A stretch of 54,448 nt of DNA. It comes from Planctomycetaceae bacterium. Lineage in GTDB: Bacteria > Planctomycetota > Planctomycetia > Planctomycetales > Planctomycetaceae. This document shows, in pieces, positions 35,942 to 43,808 of the stretch. Position 1 is the first letter of the stretch. Every line of letters begins with the position of its first letter. The notes under the pieces are model-generated. The model was not told the origin of the DNA, made no database searches, and worked only from the letters and a program-made list of their open reading frames with translations. The position numbers and the translations under genes were made by a program. The DNA is taken from positions 1-54,448 of the forward strand of contig JANQSH010000146.1 in assembly GCA_028284145.1 (NCBI GenBank), given 5' to 3'.

Positions 35942-37798
35942 TCAATTACGGCTTTGACTGGTCTCCCCTTCCGCCAGCGGGCCGGGCTGGGTGGGTGAGA
36001 TTCTCAGATGTTCCAAAGATCGGCTCAGGATCTCCGCTGCTGCTGGAGCAGCGACCGATCCACCACCATGGTTTCTCCCCAGTGATGGTTCATCGACGAC
36101 GAGGAGTACCAGCAATTGGGGATTCTCTGCTGGAGCGCCGCAGATGAACGAGCAGACGAGCCGCTCACTGGAATACCGTCCCAATTGAGAGTCGATTTTC
36201 TGAGCCGTTCCCGTTTTTCCAAAGACGGCATAACCCGGCAAGTGAGCGCGCTTTCCCGTTCCCCGTTTGACGACGTCGGACATCGGTGATTCGATCAACC
36301 AACGGCAGATTTCGTCGTTGATACGCGGCGGCCACTTTTTTTCTGCACTCGTGCCGTCAAGAGGATTGCTCGTCAGCAGCATGTCCGCTCCGGCTTTGGC
36401 ACCATCGGGTTCGACAAACTGTTTTACGATCTTCGGCCTCTGCGGTTGCCCTTCATGCAGCAACGCAGCATAAGCAGCAATCAACTGTAATGGGGTTATC
36501 GCAATTTCCTGTCCCATTGGAACCGAACCAGTCGAGAAAAGGTCCCATTGAGGCAATGGACGAACCAGTCCCGAAATTTCTCCGGGAAGACCAACTCCAG
36601 TCTTTTTTCCCAGCCCGAAGTTGGCAATCGCCTGATTCAATCCCCGGTTTTCCAACCGCTCGCCGATTTTCGCCATGCCGATGTTGCTCGACTTTGCGAT
36701 CACATCGGTCAGCGAAAGCCAACCGTAAGGGTGATGGTCGCGTAAAATGCGCCGCCCCATTCGATACCGGCCATTCTCACAGAAGATGCGTTCATCCCGC
36801 CGTAATATGCCCTGTTGCAATCCCCATGCAACAACCAGGGGCTTCACTGTGGAACCGGGCTCGTACATTGCACCAATCGTTGTATTGATCCAGGCATCGT
36901 CCGAGACTTCGGCGGGGCGATTGGGGTCAAATGTTGGTCGAGATGCCATTGCCAGAATCTCATTCGTCCGCGGGTCCATTACGATCGTGCAGCAATGCCG
37001 TGGATTCCAGACCTGCATCACGCGGTCCAGTTCCCGTTCAGCGAACAATTGGATAACAGAGTCGATGGTTAATGCGACGGAATCACCATCGCAAAATGGA
37101 CTTTCTGATTCCTGTTCGTTTTCGGTTGTCGCTGTCGCCTCAATATCGACGACATCAATCACTCTGCCTCGAGCGTCCCGGATCAACTCCCGTTTGCCAC
37201 TTGTTCCAGCCAACCGTTTCCCGAGTCCCTGCTCCACGCCGCCATGTCCCTGACCATCGATGTCCCGAATGCCAATCAGATGGGCTGCCAGTGAGCCTTG
37301 CGGATAGCGACGAAGGTATTCATTCCGAAACCCCCACCAATCGTCCGGTAATTTCAGTTGCCGAACCTGTTCCGCCTGTTCATTGGTCAGTCGCCGCTGA
37401 ATCCACAGGAACTTTTTCTCCCGGTTCGCCTCAATCCTGGCATAAAGTCGATCCACATCGAGATTGAGGATCGTGGAAAGAGTGTTCACGACGAGTGAAA
37501 TATCGGAGACAGCACTGGGGTCGATGTACAAACTGCGTGTTGCCACGCTGGTGGCGAGCAATCGGCCATTCCTGTCGAATATCTCGCCCGGCCGCGCCTG
37601 CACTGTTTCAAAAGCCGACTGCTGCTGAACGGCTTTCGCGGCAAGCGAATCGCTTCCGATCCATTGCAATTGAAGTAAGCGAATCGCCAGGACAACCCAA
37701 AAAGCAATTATTCCGCCGATGGTAAGATGGATTCGACGTCGAAAAACTTGTGGCGTTAGCGAACTATCAGAATTGGTAGCGGCCCGGGTCTCTCCCAT
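35942..37798 (-). CDS. ftsI: FtsI/PBP2-type peptidoglycan transpeptidase
   Basis: A 618-residue class B penicillin-binding protein. A short cytoplasmic N terminus is followed by one membrane helix (IGGIIAFWVVLAIRLLQLQWI). A pedestal domain contains RPGEIFDRNGRLLA and HLIGIRDIDGQG. The transpeptidase domain has all three active-site motifs: S-T-V-K in YEPGSTVKP, S-S-N in KSSNIGM and K-T-G in FGKTGTAQK. It would cross-link septal peptidoglycan. The ATG at 37798 was chosen; the longer frame adds 36 residues translated from repeat A11. It is the last gene of the dcw remnant, since the mur genes that usually follow are not present. Confidence 0.95.
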   Translation of the reverse strand: MGETRAATNSDSSLTPQVFRRRIHLTIGGIIAFWVVLAIRLLQLQWIGSDSLAAKAVQQQSAFETVQARPGEIFDRNGRLLATSVATRSLYIDPSAVSDISLVVNTLSTILNLDVDRLYARIEANREKKFLWIQRRLTNEQAEQVRQLKLPDDWWGFRNEYLRRYPQGSLAAHLIGIRDIDGQGHGGVEQGLGKRLAGTSGKRELIRDARGRVIDVVDIEATATTENEQESESPFCDGDSVALTIDSVIQLFAERELDRVMQVWNPRHCCTIVMDPRTNEILAMASRPTFDPNRPAEVSDDAWINTTIGAMYEPGSTVKPLVVAWGLQQGILRRDERIFCENGRYRMGRRILRDHHPYGWLSLTDVIAKSSNIGMAKIGERLENRGLNQAIANFGLGKKTGVGLPGEISGLVRPLPQWDLFSTGSVPMGQEIAITPLQLIAAYAALLHEGQPQRPKIVKQFVEPDGAKAGADMLLTSNPLDGTSAEKKWPPRINDEICRWLIESPMSDVVKRGTGKRAHLPGYAVFGKTGTAQKIDSQLGRYSSERLVCSFICGAPAENPQLLVLLVVDEPSLGRNHGGGSVAAPAAAEILSRSLEHLRISPTQPGPLAEGETSQSRN

Positions 37799-37833
37799 AA
37801 ATCGCGATCTGTCCTGTTTCCACTTTTGACTGT

Positions 37834-37935
37834 TAGAGCCGTTTACCTTTTCGTGTGACGTCTTGGGTTCATGGGAGTCTGCTATCGCAGGCCTGTCGAC
37901 ACTCATCGTGGCACAGAAGAGCGTAACACGCTCTG
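37834..37935 (-). repeat. Family A repeat, copy A11, in the ftsL-like/ftsI gap
   Basis: A 102-bp copy inside the dcw cluster, oriented with transcription. Its right end is 1 bp from the stop codon of the ftsL-like gene (37937-37939), and its left end is 35 bp before the ftsI start. Confidence 0.95.
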
Positions 37936-37936
37936 G

Positions 37937-38302
37937 TCAACGTGATCGGTTGTCGCGAACATTGTCTTCACGCGACAGTTGGAACCGACTTCGTTCGTCG
38001 GCGACTCGGGCTGATTTATCGCGTACAGCGTATCTTGGTTGTTCCGCTTCCACATGGTCCAGCATTCGAGTCGGTGCTCCCAACTGCTGTGCGTGGAACT
38101 GCGATTCGGAAAGCTCATCACGCATAACATCGAGTTGGTATTGCTGATGACTGACATCCCGTCGCAGCTCCAGGCTCCGCTTCTCGAGCGCAATCCCTGC
38201 AATAGAGACAACTACGATCAGAATGACGGCAAATCCGAAACGGAAGTACATAGGGGCAACCGTGGCAGAAGAACAAGATAATCTGTCGAGCGAATTCGAC
38301 AT
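37937..38302 (-). CDS. FtsL-like small membrane protein
   Basis: A 121-residue protein with a single membrane helix (about 20-40, FRFGFAVILIVVVSIAGIAL) followed by a predicted coiled coil rich in Arg, Glu, Gln and Leu (EKRSLELRRDVSHQQYQLDVMRDEL in pieces). Size, topology and position between rsmH and ftsI match FtsL, which bridges FtsQ/B and FtsW/I in division complexes. FtsL sequences are poorly conserved, so this rests on position and architecture only. The gap to the LysM gene is 12 bp. The C-terminal tail is highly charged. Confidence 0.65.
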   Translation of the reverse strand: MSNSLDRLSCSSATVAPMYFRFGFAVILIVVVSIAGIALEKRSLELRRDVSHQQYQLDVMRDELSESQFHAQQLGAPTRMLDHVEAEQPRYAVRDKSARVADERSRFQLSREDNVRDNRSR

Positions 38303-38314
38303 TTCCCTTTTCTG

Positions 38315-40045
38315 TTATCGGAATGTTCCCGGTCTGTTCACGACGCCAACCTGACTGGCATCGGCAGGAAGTGTGAGGATTGTACCGATTCTGACGCGAT
38401 CCGGGTTTCCCAACTTGTCCCGGTTCAACTCAAATATCTGGACCCATCGCGAGCCACGACCCAGGTGCTGATGTGCGATTGATGAAAGCGTATCCTCTGC
38501 ACCGACGCGATATTTTGGTTTTCCCTGGGCATCGAAAAAGAATCCAGGCAGCGGACGTTCCGCTTCGTGGCCAGCCTGAACCACACCACCTTGCCTGCTC
38601 CGTGATCCCTGATTGAAGAGTTCCGGAAAACGGGCCTCCAATTCAGCCGGTTCAGGCGTCTGAACCAACATGCCGGGTTTCAGTTTCTTTGGGTCGGGGA
38701 CGCGGTTGGCATTCAATTTCGCCAACGCCATGAAATATCGAATTGTTCCGTAACGTTTTTTCGAGATTCGCCAATAGTTATCGTTGGGTTGAACTTTGTA
38801 GACCGCTTCCCCCTTACCTGTTGCGACATTGCTGGGAGAGAACTGTGCAGTTCGTTGTTGGGCCGGATAATCGTTTTTCGACTCCAGCACGGGCGAGGCT
38901 TCGGCGGTGGGAATCGCGGGCAGCGAGTCAGCTGGTGTCAACTGCGGCTGCGGAATCGAATCACGCTGAATGACCGTGGTTGCATTCGCCGACTGTTGGA
39001 ACGTCTCAGCGGGTGCGAACTCGCCATAGCGCGGAGTTTCAGCGGACGGACCAGTATGTTGATTGGCCGAACTTTCGACGACCGGGAGTTCAAACGGAGA
39101 TTGCTCCATCACTTCTGGCTGTTGTTGCCTGGTCTGTTGCGCAAAATCAGGTTCAGTCTGGAGAGTGGGCAATGTGGATTGCTGTGTTGGGGGCATTTGA
39201 TGATTGCCGAAATCGGTTTGCTGAGTGGGAGTCAGCTGATGTTGCTCCGCAAGATCGAGATTCAACTCAGCTTCGGCCGGTAATTGTTGCTGGTTACTGA
39301 CAGAATTCTGTTGCACGGTTGGCTCCGGTGCACCGAAATCATCAGCCGGAGACTGGCCTGACGGAGATTGAGAAACAGACTGCTGTTGCGCTGGTGTTTT
39401 GTCCGGGAAAAAGTCCGCCTGTTCCGGTGTCGGAGTGTCCTGTTCAAATGGATTCACCTCGACGGGCTGTTGAACCTGCGGTGATGCAAAGGGATCGGAT
39501 TTTTCAAACGGGTTGAATTCACTGTTCTGTTGCGAGTTTGGAGCGAACTGCTGTGGCTGGTTTTGTTCCTGCACAAATTCGTTAGCGGAGAATTGTCCCG
39601 GATCAGCCTGTGCCAGTTCCACTTCCCAGTCAGATGGTCCCACAGGGCTCAAGTTCTGACTCGGGTCGAACGCGTTTTCCTGTACAGCCGCCTGTTGTGG
39701 GAATTTCTGCTGTTCCGGTTCACTTTGTTGTGCGAGGAAATCTTGATTGGCATCATCGGCAAACACCGGATGAAATGGATCGGAAGAATCTCCCCCTGGC
39801 TTTCCTGCTGCATCGGCTTGATTCATTGCAGTCGCAGCAGAGAGATCCTCTGCCAATTCCTGCTGACTTTGGATCTTCTGGTAAACCACCACGCCAAAGG
39901 CGATCAGCAAAGAGGCAATCAGCGCGACGCCAATTTTCGTCTCGCGGGCCATACTGGAGCGATCTTCCGGCATGCCCCAATCGACATCATCGATGTTGGC
40001 GTTGTTGCTTACGGGACTATTGGTGGATAGAGGTGAGGTGTTCAT
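38315..40045 (-). CDS. Membrane-anchored Gln-rich protein with two LysM domains
   Basis: A 576-residue protein. One membrane helix lies near the N terminus (IGVALIASLLIAFGVVVYQ). A very long low-complexity region rich in Gln, Pro, Ser, Glu and Phe follows, then two C-terminal LysM-like domains: YKVQPNDNYWRISKKRYG with LKPGMLVQTP, and YRVGAEDTLSSIAHQHLG with VRIGTILTLP. LysM binds peptidoglycan or chitin-like glycans. The start at 40045 overlaps the rsmH stop in ATGA, the usual sign of translational coupling; an in-frame ATG 33 codons upstream would overlap rsmH by 103 bp. It sits where no standard dcw gene occurs, between rsmH and the ftsL-like gene. Confidence 0.85.
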   Translation of the reverse strand: MNTSPLSTNSPVSNNANIDDVDWGMPEDRSSMARETKIGVALIASLLIAFGVVVYQKIQSQQELAEDLSAATAMNQADAAGKPGGDSSDPFHPVFADDANQDFLAQQSEPEQQKFPQQAAVQENAFDPSQNLSPVGPSDWEVELAQADPGQFSANEFVQEQNQPQQFAPNSQQNSEFNPFEKSDPFASPQVQQPVEVNPFEQDTPTPEQADFFPDKTPAQQQSVSQSPSGQSPADDFGAPEPTVQQNSVSNQQQLPAEAELNLDLAEQHQLTPTQQTDFGNHQMPPTQQSTLPTLQTEPDFAQQTRQQQPEVMEQSPFELPVVESSANQHTGPSAETPRYGEFAPAETFQQSANATTVIQRDSIPQPQLTPADSLPAIPTAEASPVLESKNDYPAQQRTAQFSPSNVATGKGEAVYKVQPNDNYWRISKKRYGTIRYFMALAKLNANRVPDPKKLKPGMLVQTPEPAELEARFPELFNQGSRSRQGGVVQAGHEAERPLPGFFFDAQGKPKYRVGAEDTLSSIAHQHLGRGSRWVQIFELNRDKLGNPDRVRIGTILTLPADASQVGVVNRPGTFR

Positions 40046-40974
40046 TTGCGTCTCGCTGCTCTCAGTTTGGCTGACCGGGCTCTCGGGTTGATACGAATCT
40101 CCGCCGGAGTCGGGAGGATTGGAGTGGGGGTCAGATTTTCCCATAGGTCTGGATCTCGAAATGTGGTTTTGACGAAACGATCTTCGAGCGAATGAAATGT
40201 GATAATTACGGCCTGCCCTTTGCTTGTGAGTACTTCGGGCAGAATTCCGGACAACATGTTTTGCAGGTGGTCCAATTCGTGATTGACCGCAATGCGGAGG
40301 GCTTGAAATGTGCGCGTGGCGGGATGCCTTTTCGAGCTGCTGCCACCGGGGACAACGTTCTCGACAATCGCCGCAAGTTCATTGGCCGTTTTGACAGGGC
40401 GTGTTTTTTGCTGCCGGACAATCTCGCTGGCGATTTTTCGATTGTGTCGTTCTTCACCGTACTCGTGCAGAGTACGGGCCAATTCTGACTCCTTGACATC
40501 CGCGAGGTATTCGGCAGCACTGCGACCAGTGGATGTGTCGAACCGCAGATCAAGCGGACCATCGGCATCGAACGAGAATCCGCGTGAGCGGTCCGCCAGT
40601 TGATCGGATGACAGTCCCAGATCGAGTAAGACACGATCGACCTGCGCGATTTCATATTGTTGAAGGATGTGTGGAAGTTCATCGTAAGGGGCGTGGCAAA
40701 GAATTGCGGACTGGTCTGGAATTCGCCGACGTGCCAGATCCAGCATCATGGGATCGCGATCCAGACCGATCAATCGGCCAGACGATCCGATAGCTTCGAG
40801 GATGTGTGTGCTGTGTCCCCCTGCCCCCACGGTGCCATCGACAACAGACTGTCCTTCCTGCAAATCGAGCCAGGCCATTGTTTCGCGCAACATCACCGGT
40901 CGATGCACGGCTCTGTTCTCGCCGGGATCTTGATGAGATTTTGCGCGGTCGGGATTGTGTTCGGAGGGCGTCAT
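40042..40974 (-). CDS. rsmH: 16S rRNA (cytosine-1402-N4)-methyltransferase RsmH
   Basis: A 310-residue SAM-dependent methyltransferase (MraW/RsmH) acting on C1402 of 16S rRNA. It has HRPVMLRETMAWL, the SAM loop VDGTVGAGGHSTHIL, LLDLGLSSDQLAD, the block RGFSFDADGPLDLRFD and the C-terminal TFHSLEDRFVK. The ATG at 40974 was preferred; the frame can be extended only to a TTG at 41037. Its stop overlaps the next gene in ATGA. Second gene of the dcw cluster, but separated from mraZ by 700 bp containing a family A repeat and hairpins, which is unusual. Confidence 0.93.
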   Translation of the reverse strand: MTPSEHNPDRAKSHQDPGENRAVHRPVMLRETMAWLDLQEGQSVVDGTVGAGGHSTHILEAIGSSGRLIGLDRDPMMLDLARRRIPDQSAILCHAPYDELPHILQQYEIAQVDRVLLDLGLSSDQLADRSRGFSFDADGPLDLRFDTSTGRSAAEYLADVKESELARTLHEYGEERHNRKIASEIVRQQKTRPVKTANELAAIVENVVPGGSSSKRHPATRTFQALRIAVNHELDHLQNMLSGILPEVLTSKGQAVIITFHSLEDRFVKTTFRDPDLWENLTPTPILPTPAEIRINPRARSAKLRAARRK

Positions 40975-41432
40975 GCATGCGTCGCTGGACGTCACATCAG
41001 GAACGGAGGGGAACAGGTGTGAGACGCTGATTCCCAAAAGAGGGGATGAGAGGAAGTGAATCAGCAGGTGGTTTCTAGGATCTTTTTCAAATCATGGAAA
41101 GGTCAATTCCGATGAGGCACCGAACGTTAAAACAGCTTTGCACAAGGTTAAGGGGAACCCGCAAGTTATTGGATATTTGCGACTTGTGTTCAGTTTGATG
41201 CAGGTGACAGGGGCTGACACCTGGCGGTGATTCAGAGAGCGATTCGCCTCGGGCGGCTTCCGTGCCGCCCAAAGAGACGAATAACCCTGCTGCTGTATCA
41301 TCGGAGGAGACAATGCAGCCGCAGATTGAGCTGGTGAAACATCCTTGCTCACCAAATCCGCAAAGCCCGGTATGCCAGCGGATAAGCCTGATTCAAAGAG
41401 ATGACAAAAAGTCGTTTCAGATTCAGAACCAA
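40975..41432. other. Intergenic between rsmH and repeat A12, with hairpins
   Basis: No gene was recognised. Two inverted repeats are visible: AGGTG...CACCT at about 41204-41222, and GGGCGGC-TTCCGT-GCCGCCC at 41251-41270, a 7-bp G/C stem. Neither is followed by a T-run. They could be a second kind of interspersed palindrome or a leader structure before rsmH. Confidence 0.45.
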
Positions 41433-41535
41433 TAGAATGTACTACGCTCTTCTGTGCCGCGATGGGAGTCGTCAGGCCTGAAAACATAGGTCCCTCACGA
41501 GCCGGAGACGTCATATCAGAAGGTAAACTGAAAAG
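41433..41535 (+). repeat. Family A repeat, copy A12, in the mraZ-rsmH gap
   Basis: An about 103-bp copy in opposite orientation to the dcw genes. The left end TAGAAT and right end GAAAAG have decayed, so the terminal inverted repeat is lost, but the interior is close to consensus. Confidence 0.88.
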
Positions 41536-41673
41536 AATGCTGTTCGATAATGAAAACCTGGTGTCAGAGAACTTGGGCCTGTGGGGGTGCTGATATGGAA
41601 GAAAAAAGTCCGAACTTGTGATTTCTGCCTGGGCAGGAATCTTGATTTTGTCATCAACTTCAAAATGAATGGA

Positions 41674-42111
41674 TCAGGAATACGCTTCGTTGGCAATGCT
41701 GTCGAACTCCAACCGATTTGCCCGAAGAAAGCTCTCCCATTGCTCTAAATCCCATACTTCAGCGTGGTCCTGTACTCCAAGCAGGACGACGTCTCGTTTG
41801 AGTCCGGCAAATTCGACAAGTCGCTCGGGGATTCGGATTCGTCCTTGTGAGTCGAGTTCGACCGCTTCGGCCTGGGAGTAGAACAATCGGAGGTAATTCC
41901 GGACTTCCAGGCGATTTGTTGTCCTTTGAGACAGCGACGTCGCCAGATTCTCGAACGCCTCCGCCGAATAAAGCGCGAGTGACTTTTCGGTCGAAGGTGC
42001 GACAAACAGTTGTTTGAGATTTGAGTCACCAAACTGCGTCCGTAATCGTTTGGGAACAGCAAGACGGTGCTTATCGTCGAGATTGCGATTGTATGTTCCA
42101 GTGAGTGTCAT
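41674..42111 (-). CDS. mraZ: Transcriptional regulator/dcw gene MraZ
   Basis: A 145-residue protein with two AbrB-like MraZ domains. The first has LTGTYNRNLDDKHRLAVPKRLR and the second AVELDSQGRIRIPERLVEFAGL. MraZ is a DNA-binding repressor of its own dcw operon in E. coli and other bacteria. The ATG at 42111 was chosen because the family begins there; a GTG seven codons upstream would lie inside the operator-like boxes. First gene of the dcw cluster. The 560 bp downstream to rsmH suggests that mraZ may be transcribed partly on its own. Confidence 0.93.
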   Translation of the reverse strand: MTLTGTYNRNLDDKHRLAVPKRLRTQFGDSNLKQLFVAPSTEKSLALYSAEAFENLATSLSQRTTNRLEVRNYLRLFYSQAEAVELDSQGRIRIPERLVEFAGLKRDVVLLGVQDHAEVWDLEQWESFLRANRLEFDSIANEAYS

Positions 42112-42113
42112 CT

Positions 42114-42153
42114 CATCGCCAGTTTTCCCCACTCATCACCACTGGCCACCAAT
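42114..42153 (-). promoter_or_regulatory. Candidate MraZ operator: four 10-bp-spaced TGG boxes
   Basis: On the minus strand four boxes of the form A-N-TGG-N5 follow each other with an exact 10-bp period: ATTGGTGGCC, AGTGGTGATG, AGTGGGGAAA and ACTGGCGATG. The last ends 2 bp before the mraZ ATG. Known MraZ operators are three or four direct repeats with 10-bp period (TGGGN in E. coli), located just upstream of mraZ. Position, spacing and core all fit; binding itself is inferred. Confidence 0.75.
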
Positions 42154-42307
42154 TTACATGTCAGAATCCATCCGTCAACAAGAAATCTGATTCAATCCTC
42201 CAAATGTGATCGCATTCAAAGCGCAGACTCAAACAGAGGAAGGGATTGCAACTTTTGGAAAAATTGCCGAAGGGGTGCCTGATGAGGTCTGTGCGTCGGA
42301 TGGGGAT

Positions 42308-43435
42308 TCAATCCGCAAGTAGCCTGCGATACAAATCTTCGTAATTGCGGATAACAGCACCTGGTGTAAACTCTTTTTGGACAAACTGTTGTGCCGATGC
42401 AGCCAGGTTGTGAACGAAACCGGGGGATTCGAGTACGCGGGAAATTGCCGAACGAAGGGCCTCGGGAGAATCTGGTGGAAACAGCAGCCCTGTCTTGCCT
42501 GACTCGACCATTTCCGCATTTCCATCGACATCACTGGCGATGACTGGCAGGCGACTGGCCATCGCTTCCAGCACGACATTCGGCAATCCCTCCCATCTGG
42601 AAGGCAGAACCAGACAGTCACTTATCTTCATGATGGCAGGAATGTCGCTTCGCCATCCAGGAAAATGGACCTGCGATGCCAAATTCTCATCCAATACTCG
42701 TCGCATCAAAGAATGCCGGAGAGCGCCATCACCTGCCAGTACAACATGCAGCGAGGTGTCGGATTTCATCATCGGGATTGCTGCCTCCAGCAGCAGGTCT
42801 GGATTTTTTTGCACGTTCAGCCGTCCAACAAACAGCAGAATCCTTGCTGAATCCGGCAGACCAAGTTCGCGCCGACTGATGGAACTTGCGTTTTCAAATC
42901 GCTCGATGTCAACCCCATTGCGAATGACGTGCATCTTCTCTGGCGACAATCCACCTTTCCGGATCGAGAATTGGGCGACAGCGTGACAACAGGCAACATG
43001 GGCCGACACAAATGCTTCTGTCTGCCTTTCCAGACGTAATCGCCATTTCGATCGTCGCTCGGCAACACGAATGCCGGAAATGCGGACAGGGATATTGGCC
43101 CACCATCCCGCCAGGCAACCGATCAGGTTGGCATGAAACAGGAAAGATTGAATCAGAGCAGGACGTTGACGTTTCAACAAACGGCAGAGTCGCAGTGCCC
43201 GATACAATCGCAGCGGATGATCAATGCCCAGGTACGTCACTGGAATGTCCGCCTCAGCGAGTCGCTCCACCAGAAACTGGGCGTCTTGTTCAGGCTGGCT
43301 CATCAAACTGTAAATGTGCGGCGACCATTCTGTTCGATCCAGTCCGACGACCAGATTGACCAGCGCACGCTCAGCGCCGCCCGGTTCAAGTTCGGTAATG
43401 CAAAATGCCAGAGGAATCGGTTTGTTGCTGGTCAC
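42308..43435 (-). CDS. Glycosyltransferase, GT4-like
   Basis: A 375-residue GT-B enzyme. The N-terminal half has ITELEPGGAERALVNLV, the usual acceptor-side start of GT4 proteins. The C-terminal half has ILLFVGRLNVQKNPDLLLEA, then LVLPSRWEGLPNVVLEAMASRLPVIASDVDG (in pieces, about 270-300) with the E-x7-E nucleotide-sugar motif. It would add a sugar from an NDP donor to a lipid, polysaccharide or envelope acceptor. No pathway partners are adjacent. It is 176 bp upstream of mraZ in reading direction from the right, same strand; a link to the dcw genes is not implied. Confidence 0.9.
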   Translation of the reverse strand: MTSNKPIPLAFCITELEPGGAERALVNLVVGLDRTEWSPHIYSLMSQPEQDAQFLVERLAEADIPVTYLGIDHPLRLYRALRLCRLLKRQRPALIQSFLFHANLIGCLAGWWANIPVRISGIRVAERRSKWRLRLERQTEAFVSAHVACCHAVAQFSIRKGGLSPEKMHVIRNGVDIERFENASSISRRELGLPDSARILLFVGRLNVQKNPDLLLEAAIPMMKSDTSLHVVLAGDGALRHSLMRRVLDENLASQVHFPGWRSDIPAIMKISDCLVLPSRWEGLPNVVLEAMASRLPVIASDVDGNAEMVESGKTGLLFPPDSPEALRSAISRVLESPGFVHNLAASAQQFVQKEFTPGAVIRNYEDLYRRLLAD

Positions 43436-43472
43436 TGTCGCTGGAATGTTTCAAGTGGGCTCTATAATCTTC

Positions 43473-43611
43473 TAAAGCAGTTTACCTTCTGGTGTGACCT
43501 CTCTGGCTCGCGGGAGGCCTCTGCCAGCCGACGTGCTACGCACGGCGGTACCGCGTCGAGGTATCGACGCAGTTAAGATCCATCGCGGCACAGAAGAGTG
43601 TATGCTTCTCC
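43473..43611 (-). repeat. Family A repeat, copy A13, with internal replacement
   Basis: An about 139-bp copy. Both flanking parts are normal, but the middle hairpin is replaced by a longer G/C-rich stretch (about 43525-43580). This stretch holds GCGGTACCGC and GTCGAGGTATCGAC palindromes. It looks like a small insertion into the repeat. Confidence 0.8.
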
Positions 43612-43682
43612 CAGCATAATTGGCGTGAAGGGTGCTGTCATCTCGCCAGACATTTTCGCGACGGACAACTCGCAAACTCCAC

Positions 43683-43786
43683 TCTGAACCGTCAAGACTG
43701 AAAAGAAGGATTGATCAAGTTGCAAGGAGCGACAACGGAGCGGGTTATGTCAATCCGCCTCCCCAACAAAGCCTTGACAAGGCACT
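43683..43786 (-). repeat. Family B repeat, copy B3
   Basis: An about 104-bp copy in reverse orientation, 22 bp before the queA start. The GCGGGTT arm is kept, but its partner has become AATCCGC, so the stem now has one mismatch. An open frame reads through the whole repeat into queA, giving a false N-terminal extension. Confidence 0.85.
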
Positions 43787-43808
43787 TTCACAGACTGTGC
43801 GAATTCCG

